DNA from: Sipunculus nudus | Lineage: Eukaryota > Annelida > Sipuncula > Golfingiida > Sipunculidae | Assembly: GCA_026874595.1 (NCBI GenBank) | Contig: CM049317.1 | Coordinates: 47,082,401 to 47,146,400, forward strand | Reading direction: 5' to 3' | DNA: 64,000 nucleotides | In this document: piece by piece, positions 57,797 to 64,000 of the stretch | How positions within the stretch are numbered: position 1 is the first letter of the stretch | How the letters are laid out: each line of letters begins with the position of its first letter | Notes under the pieces: generated by a model | Seen by the model: only the letters and a program-made list of their open reading frames with translations | Told to the model about the DNA's origin: nothing | Database searches by the model: none | Program-made: the position numbers and the translations under genes

Positions 57797-58073
57797 TACT
57801 TTAAAACATTCCTTAACTGTAAAATAGCCTTCACAGTACTCCTGATCTTCATTTGTTAATCTAGGAATACAATTGGTTTCGAGATTTACTGTATCATTAA
57901 CTTGAGAGGAGTATAGGTTATGAAAAAAATACTTTTATCAGCTAAAATATTATTTATACCTGTTACAGAATTTCCATTATCGTTAACCAAAAGCTTAACA
58001 TGTTTTTTATTTCCATTTCTTTTTTCTAAATTATAAAAGTATTTTGTACTTTTTTCACCATACTCGATCCATC

Positions 58074-59060
58074 TTATTTAAGCTCTTGTAATTCCCTGTA
58101 CTTTTTTATCATAAAGCTCTTGTAATACTTGATATAATAATTCATACTTTTCCCTTTCATCTTCTTGGTCTTCCAAAGCTTATAGTTCACCAATGAGAAC
58201 CAATTCCCTCTCTTTAGTATCTTTATTTTTACATTAACAAAATAAATGGTTCTTCTTCTAATTCTGTACTTAATTAATTCCCAAAAACTGTTAGGATTTA
58301 ATTTATCTATTTCTTTTAGCCATTCATCTATCTGTTTGTTCATAAAAACAATAAATTCATTATCCTCTAAAAGTTGATTATTAAATTTCCAATAACCCTT
58401 CCCTCTAATATCCTCTGAAGGTTTCTTAAATGTTACAGTTATTCCTGAATGATCCAACTTAAATGCAAGGATAATATTAACATCTAGGACATAATCTTGT
58501 GAATGACTGGTAACGAGAAAATAGTCTATTCTACTATAGTTTTTTTACTTCTGTCGCCATGTGTATTGTTCTTTTTCTGGATATTTTATTCTCCATATAT
58601 CTTTTACATTTAATAATGTTTTCATCTTCATGATTTCTTTAATAACTTTTGTTTTCAGCACCATTTTTCCCCTTTTTTATCCATCCCTGTAAGAACATAG
58701 TTCCAGTCCCTTCCCAATATAACATTATCATCTTGTGTCACTTGCATTTTTAAAATTTGTTCATATATTTTTTTTATAAAACAATATTTGTGATCTCTCT
58801 GTATTTGGAGAATATATATTTATGAATATAAATGAGGTATCACATATTTCTAATTTAATTATAATTAATCTTCCATCATCATCATTTAATGTTTCACTAA
58901 TATTATACTGGAACTTATTAGACAATAAACAAGCCACTCCTCTACTATGGTTTGTACCATGGCTCATAAAGACTTTCCCACCCCATTCATTTTTCCACAG
59001 GTGATGATCCTTTTCTGTGTTGTATGTTTCCTGTAGTAAAACTATGTTAACTTCTCATGT
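58074..59060 (-). pseudogene. LINE endonuclease domain, partial
   Basis: AP-endonuclease-type nuclease that nicks target DNA. Present are an LLQET-like motif near the truncation point, SHGTNHSRGVACLLSNKF and FIFINIYSPNTERSQ (58,967-58,761). Later, DHSGITVTF (58,457) corresponds to the 'SDH' motif near the end of the domain. Several frame breaks lie between. The first residues of the domain are lost by 5' truncation. Confidence 0.85.
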
Positions 59061-59075
59061 TTTCGCGGCCAACTA

Positions 59076-59090
59076 AGAGTCGCTAATCTT
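59076..59090. repeat. LINE target-site duplication, right copy
   Basis: AGAGTCGCTAATCTT, identical to 55,444-55,458. It marks the 5'-truncated end of the LINE. Confidence 0.92.
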
Positions 59091-59164
59091 AGGAAATTCA
59101 TGACACTATGAAACATCAACTTGCACTGCTAATATCAAAGAAAGCCAGGCAACCAATAACTAAC

Positions 59165-61232
59165 TACCGTATTTCCTTGATCAGACGCCGGGCCTTAAAA
59201 AGTCGCCTGCCTTGTTTAGTCGCCGGGGTAAAACAGTGTCCCAGAAAAATAAACGCCGGCCTTAAATAGACGCCGGTCTTGTTCACAGGCCTGGTGTCAG
59301 AGTAGTTTCCATGTTTGTCGCCAGATGTCTTATCCCTTCACTATAATTGGTGTATTTACCAGTCAAATTGACCATAGATTGTTGTATGAGTTTCGATTTG
59401 TGTTTTATTGATATTTAATTCTTCTGTAAATATGTTTTTATCTTACATGAATGCCTGTTTCAATGCACGAGGGACACCAAATATTCCCGATCCGTCCTTA
59501 TGATTAAAGCCGATCACCGATCCTAATAAACGCTCCACAAATACGTCAGCAGTGAGAAGCTAACACTATCACTACTGTCAAGCTAGATAAAAATAGTACC
59601 GCCTGATACAAGCGGTTAATCTTGGTACGGTAAAAGTATACCTAACGGATGGTTGAACAGAACTGTTAAAATGCGTTTGGGCACATATTTCTTGTGTAGC
59701 ATGAAGACACCAAATGATGGTGTCAAGCGGTACAATTTGTAGCTACTGTCAAGCCAAATTACGCTCCTTGCGTTCATTTTTAAGCGCTTTTATTGCGTCC
59801 CCATTGTTACCAAAACCAGGCTTCTGAGATAAACTTTAAAGTTGAAAATAGTATTACCGGTACTCTATATTCAGAAATATTCCCGGCAGTAAATGTCACA
59901 TACAAGTATATACCAGGTCTGAAACGCTTCAACACGCTGTGTCAAGCTGAATCAGTTAAAAGTCGGACGGAAGGTGTCATGAAAACGAATTACGCAGTGC
60001 TGTTATACATACCAGCCCCCCGTTTTTCGATGGAACCAATATTAACAGTTCTCCACGGAGCACAGTTAATGGGAGAGCCAACCATGTTAAGTATGAACCA
60101 GGTCAGAAACACTTGATTACGCTGTGTCGAGCTGAATCAGTTGAATAGTTGACGGGTGGAAAGTGTGATGAAAAAGAATTACCCTGTGCCGTACCTAGAC
60201 TGGTACCCTGCTCTATTATGGCACCGCTGCTCTTGGCCAATCATAGAGACGGGGTACAACGCCATCTTCAGGACTCCCGGCAGACTGGTTCCAACTCAAG
60301 CATGATTTATATATGATAAAGATACATTTTGTTTGGTCAGAGAAGTTGTTAAAGGTTGGCTGTACATTTCGTGTGACATTTATGATTAGATTAATAGATA
60401 TTGATAATAAACCAATGCCACTTACAGTGGAATATCAAGTGTTCAGTATATCGTATGATTCGTATCATCTATACATCGATCGGTCAATTTTTGTGCAAAA
60501 ACTCATTTTTCAATATTTGGAAACTTAAAATAACTAAAGAAAGTAATTTTATAAGTAATCTTCAAGGAAAACCAGCCAGGATCGCGAGAACATCCATGAC
60601 AATCGGTGTGAGCATACAGACTGGAGTTGGAACCAGTCTACAGGTAGGTCAGGAGTTGCAACTGGGAGTACTTAAGATGGCGTTGTACGCCTGTCTCTAT
60701 GCTTGGTTGAGGGCCGTAATAGAGCAGGGTACCAGTATGCCGTACCGACCCCCCGTATTTCGATGGAACCACTGTTACCAGTTGTACGCGGAGAACAGTT
60801 CATGGAAGAGCCACCCATGTTTAGAGGGAAACAACACGCGGTGTAAAATAAATGGAACAGCCACATGAAACACCTGAGGCCCGTGCTGACAGATTCTTGT
60901 GGACAACTGCAATCTCTCGCTGTAATTCTCCGTTAATTCTTATTATGGTGCGTAATTGTGGAGATTGCGCGTTTCCCATATCCCTATGTCATCTAAGGAA
61001 ATTTCGTAAACACAATCCGTGTACCGGTAATGTTTTCAATTGTGTCCCTAAGTAGTGACCGGCGGGTTTATTGTTTCGGCGTGTTCTATTTTTTTAGTTT
61101 GTCTGATGAGCCTGATAATGTATTTTTTAATAAATGCCGGCCTTAAATAGAAGCCGGCCTTGTTTAGATGCCGGGTCAAAGCAGAGTTTGAAAAAAATAA
61201 ATGCCCGGGCGTCTATTCAAGGAAATACGGTA
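59165..61232. mobile_element. Non-autonomous DNA transposon with CCGTATTTCCTTGA ends
   Basis: TACCGTATTTCCTTGATCAGACGCCGGG at the left is matched in inverted orientation by the right end (minus strand TACCGTATTTCCTTGAATAGACGCC). The inverted similarity extends over about 110 bases. Both termini contain subrepeats of about 20 bases, such as AAACGCCGGCCTTAAATAGA. Flanking TA on both sides fits a TA target duplication (Tc1/mariner-like behaviour), though TA may be part of the terminus. The interior is non-coding and holds nested repeats (59,905-60,826). Length is about 2.07 kb. Confidence 0.82.
59905..60826. repeat. Nested direct and inverted repeats inside the transposon
   Basis: CCAGGTCTGAAACGCTTCA..GCTGTGTCAAGCTGAATCAG (59,913) recurs at 60,098. 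CCCCCCGTTTTTCGATGGAACCA..GAGAGCCAACCATGTTAAG (60,014) recurs at 60,747. A block of about 110 bases (60,187-60,296, with TGGTACCCTGCTCTATTA and GTACAACGCCATCTT) is inverted at about 60,612-60,745. These explain the open frames at 59,793-60,116 and 60,401-60,868. Confidence 0.8.
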
Positions 61233-64000
61233 TTGAGATATCAGATCCTTAATCAAGGTACACTAAAAATTGACCATTAAGTGAACAGGCAAAATATATC
61301 AACTGTCAGCAACATTTCTGAAGGTATGGTTAACTGATTTTATTAATTTTTTTATGATAAGAGGAGACAGTTGAATAAATTATTTCATTTTAATGATCTC
61401 TGGCAAATCTGTTCAATTTTTCTGACCAATTAAGTAAAGCTGACTTTCAAGGAACTAGACTTAAGTGCATTTTGGTCCACAGAGCAAAAATATACATCAA
61501 TCTGTGACCTATTTTCTGGTCTCCAAAGAGATTTCATTTTGATTTGTTTGTTGGTGTTATGGAGCCATAGCTAGTATGATATAGGTGACAATAGTTTTAA
61601 TTTTGGAAGAGCAAACATTGTACAGACAAGGTTGTGTTATGCTGGGCCATATTTGTTAAATCTTAACACCAGCTATTCACCTACTTTCTAATTGTTTTAT
61701 ATATGTGATTTCTGACTTATTCTGCACGATTAATAACACTTAAAATCATGCACTGCAAGTAATTCCTGTTAGGAAAAGATTTTGTAACACCTTTGTGACA
61801 AGTTGTATGAGCTTGTGTACCTACAAGCTATTAGTAAACAGAGCACTGTTGACAAATAATAAAACAATGTTATTTAAGGTGTCTGTTTGCATATTTGTGG
61901 AAGTTGAAAGGTCACTAGGTGCAAAATGCCCTTTGCAAAACTCTGACTTGTCTGGTTTGCCCCCAGATGTTCTTGCTGAATGTGTTAGGATTATTTTGGT
62001 GGGGTTCCCATATGTTATATATGCTTGGACATAAACAAATTGATCAGCCTGTGGGCAATGTGACTGGCATTTTCTAGCCTATTTTAACACAAGGTTAAAG
62101 GAATTCTCTTCAGTCAATAGATGTAAAATATCAGACTAGGCCCCTTTGATGGATCTCATAGAAACAGGAAAATGAAGGATCAATGCTGTAGCTCTGCAAA
62201 ATGAGTCAGCTATGCTAATAACTGATGTTTTGTTTATCTTCAACATGAATGAACCAACAACTGCCGTACTGGCCAGTCCAGGATTTCACATAAACTTTGC
62301 AGCATTGTGGCATGTCATTAACCTGTCTCATCAACTTCAAATTATCATATATTTTTTTTTCACATACATTTTTTTGTGTGAAAGATAATTATTTTAGACT
62401 GTTGTTCCTAGTTCCATTTAAAATGCTATGAAATGTGATCATGCCCACAGCTCACCTGCTCTTGATCACATTTCAATGCTCCTAATAAGCCTTTATCAAT
62501 GCTCAATTTATCACAATAATGGGGTTTAAATTTCACAATTAGCCAATGCTTAAATTCATGCGGGGACCTCATCAAGTAAGTTAGAAACATGTGCTACTTA
62601 ATATCGAGAAAAAGAAGAAATGGCAATAAGAGGAACCCCATCACTTGGAAATTAATCAAAATCCAGAAAAACATTGTAATGTGAATAATGGTGTAATAAT
62701 GTGGAAGAATAAGGGACCTTGTTTTGTGTGATAAAAACATGTTCATGAAACGTGATACAGCCACAGCTGTAATACAACATTCAGACTGTCTTTATAAGTC
62801 AAAATGTACAAAATAATAGCAGTCTGTAAATGAGACTGACAGGTCAATAACTATACATTGACAACTTGATTGAAAAGCCAGTGTCTGGATGGGAATTATG
62901 CACTTGCTGCCATCTTCATTTACAGAATGGACATTAATTAACACAGCAACAAGAGATAAGGATTTCACATATTTTGTGTCACAAAATATACATATATATA
63001 TATATATATAAATTTTATTTAGCAAAGAAAAAAAACCTTATATACTGCAGATCCTGAATTATTTGTGCACATTTAACATTTTTGTGTTTTCAAGTTCGAA
63101 GTTTTGAAAAGGAAAACAAACTTTTGTTGGAAAAGTATCAATAAAATGACATCAAACCAGGCCTCATTAATGAGCATGTGTAAGATTTCTATAACAGACA
63201 ATCACAATAATTATGTGTTTATTAAGTGTATGATGATTCATTCTACAAACTTTAATATATATGTATATATACATATATATTTATCTAAGAATTTCAGTTC
63301 GTAAAATTATCTGAGTTTATAGTAACTGTAAACTCCTTAGAATTCTGATTTTATATGCAAAGGCATACATTTTTTAACCTTCATGACTTTTGTGTCATAG
63401 TTGTAGTGTATAAATATTACAGGACTAAAATAATCCAAATGTAACTTTCCCATTTGTCATATTAAAAATACAACTAAAATTATAAATAAACTAGTGTATG
63501 TGACACCAGCAGTCTTATTAAGGTTAAAGCTATCTACAATCCATGATTATATAAAATGTAAGGCTAACCCATGAAGACATCATAGCGATATAATAATTTT
63601 TGTTTGATTATTCACTCAAAATGAGATAATAATGAGCCTGATTCACAATATTTCAATCTTATAACTGAAATAAATATCACCAGGCAGCACGAGCAAAATT
63701 TACAGAGTACTTATTGAATAGAAATGTGAATATTTCATAATTATTGCATCAGAGACTGCCCATGGAATGGAGAAGAAGAACTAGAGATCTCTGGCATCAG
63801 ATATGTTGTAGTGTCCCCAGACAAATAAGGCATACCCCCTTCTAAAATAGGCCTCTTCTTCTAACACATATGTTGACACTTGACAAAGCCAAGGCCACCA
63901 TGGCCAAGGTCTCAAATGTTTGAACTTCTACGACATCTTGGATGGAGATTGTTGGGTCAAATTTGAAGGCAACAGAAGTAGTACTTCAAAAGTTATGGGG
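61233..64000. other. No exon or element recognised (right edge)
   Basis: AT-rich DNA, presumably COPA intron. It holds a short (TA)n at 62,989-63,010, a single ACAGCCACAGCTGTAATAC unit reminiscent of the 28-bp minisatellite at about 62,757, and otherwise nothing I can identify. Confidence 0.5.

Larger units (their letters stand above)
55459..59075 (-). mobile_element. 5'-truncated L1/Tx1-like LINE retrotransposon
   Basis: The minus-strand element is bounded by a 15-bp target duplication and a short A-run (T-run on plus at 55,458-55,464). Reading down from 59,075: the AP-endonuclease domain (LLQETYNTEK-like start, then GVACLLSNKFQYN at about 58,930), a linker, reverse transcriptase blocks (KDKSPGNHGLTAEFYKTFW at about 57,780; GVRQGDPLLPYLFI at about 57,210; active-site YADD at about 57,080), and a C-terminal region. 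The latter includes a zinc-knuckle-like CRFC-x8-H-x4-C at about 56,130. ORF1 is absent. Frameshifts and stops make it inactive. It lies in the same orientation as COPA. Confidence 0.92.
50647..64000 (-). other. COPA: Probable large COPA intron (>13 kb) rich in transposons
   Basis: I looked for the preceding exon (expected to encode a NPFD-C-A-SYKPIYR-like end) on the minus strand up to the right edge and did not find it. The whole interval is therefore provisionally intronic. It contains the 28-bp minisatellite, a 156-bp tandem duplication, a LINE and a DNA transposon. No other splice-bounded coding segment was recognised. An exon with unusual sequence could have been missed. Confidence 0.55.

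Overview
This window is animal nuclear DNA: AT-rich, intron-containing, and dominated by microsatellites, minisatellites and decayed transposons. No bacterial or phage gene organisation is present. The repeat classes resemble those I know from molluscs, brachiopods and other lophotrochozoans: clustered TGACCT (nuclear-receptor half-site) units, GGTGGCGCCACC units, a tRNA-headed SINE, and MITEs with GCCTCCGCC ends. That placement is an inference from repeat style, not a proven identification. Most short open frames here are chance frames or read through simple repeats.

One host gene is identified with confidence. On the minus strand, 50,646-50,565 and 49,766-49,707 are the last two coding exons of the alpha subunit of coatomer (COPA). 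They have a canonical acceptor and donor, and the second ends in the diagnostic C-terminus VTEIGKDCIGLRISPIQFR followed by a stop. I found no earlier COPA exon up to 64,000, so the preceding intron appears to exceed 13 kb. That interval holds a 28-bp minisatellite, a 5'-truncated L1/Tx1-like LINE with a 15-bp target-site duplication, and a 2-kb non-autonomous DNA transposon with TA target duplication. The 798-bp last intron carries a MITE.

Layout. 1-9,000: dispersed duplicated blocks, 11-bp and 25-bp minisatellites, a GGTTC/GAACC hairpin cluster, a tRNA-derived SINE and a 138-bp tandem duplication. 9,100-15,000: a more GC-rich non-coding stretch, a possible short LTR, a LINE 3' fragment, a possible regulatory element, and an 80-bp foldback element with hAT-like ends. 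15,960-16,900: a 44-bp minisatellite that is open in translation. 19,000-20,340: a strongly T-skewed decayed repeat. 21,009-26,294: a large inverted duplication carrying a Ty3/gypsy-like LTR, its 5' flank, a decayed gag and, in reverse, an integrase scrap. 26,300-29,340: repeats with palindromic and nuclear-receptor-like motifs. 29,870-32,650: a LINE fragment and a MITE. 33,850-35,880: a tandem segmental duplication whose unit contains a 24-bp minisatellite with 144-bp higher-order repeats. 36,000-44,700: a possible regulatory element, a 70-bp near-perfect hairpin, a long-TIR foldback element and several duplicated blocks. 44,700-49,000: mostly unrecognised DNA downstream of COPA.

I do not see a new multi-gene system. 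The most unusual structures are the asymmetric retroelement palindrome at 21-26 kb, the nested tandem repeat at 34-36 kb, the alternating A/B repeat with GGTGGCGCCACC palindromes at 26.4-27.2 kb, and the 70-bp hairpin at 40.6 kb.
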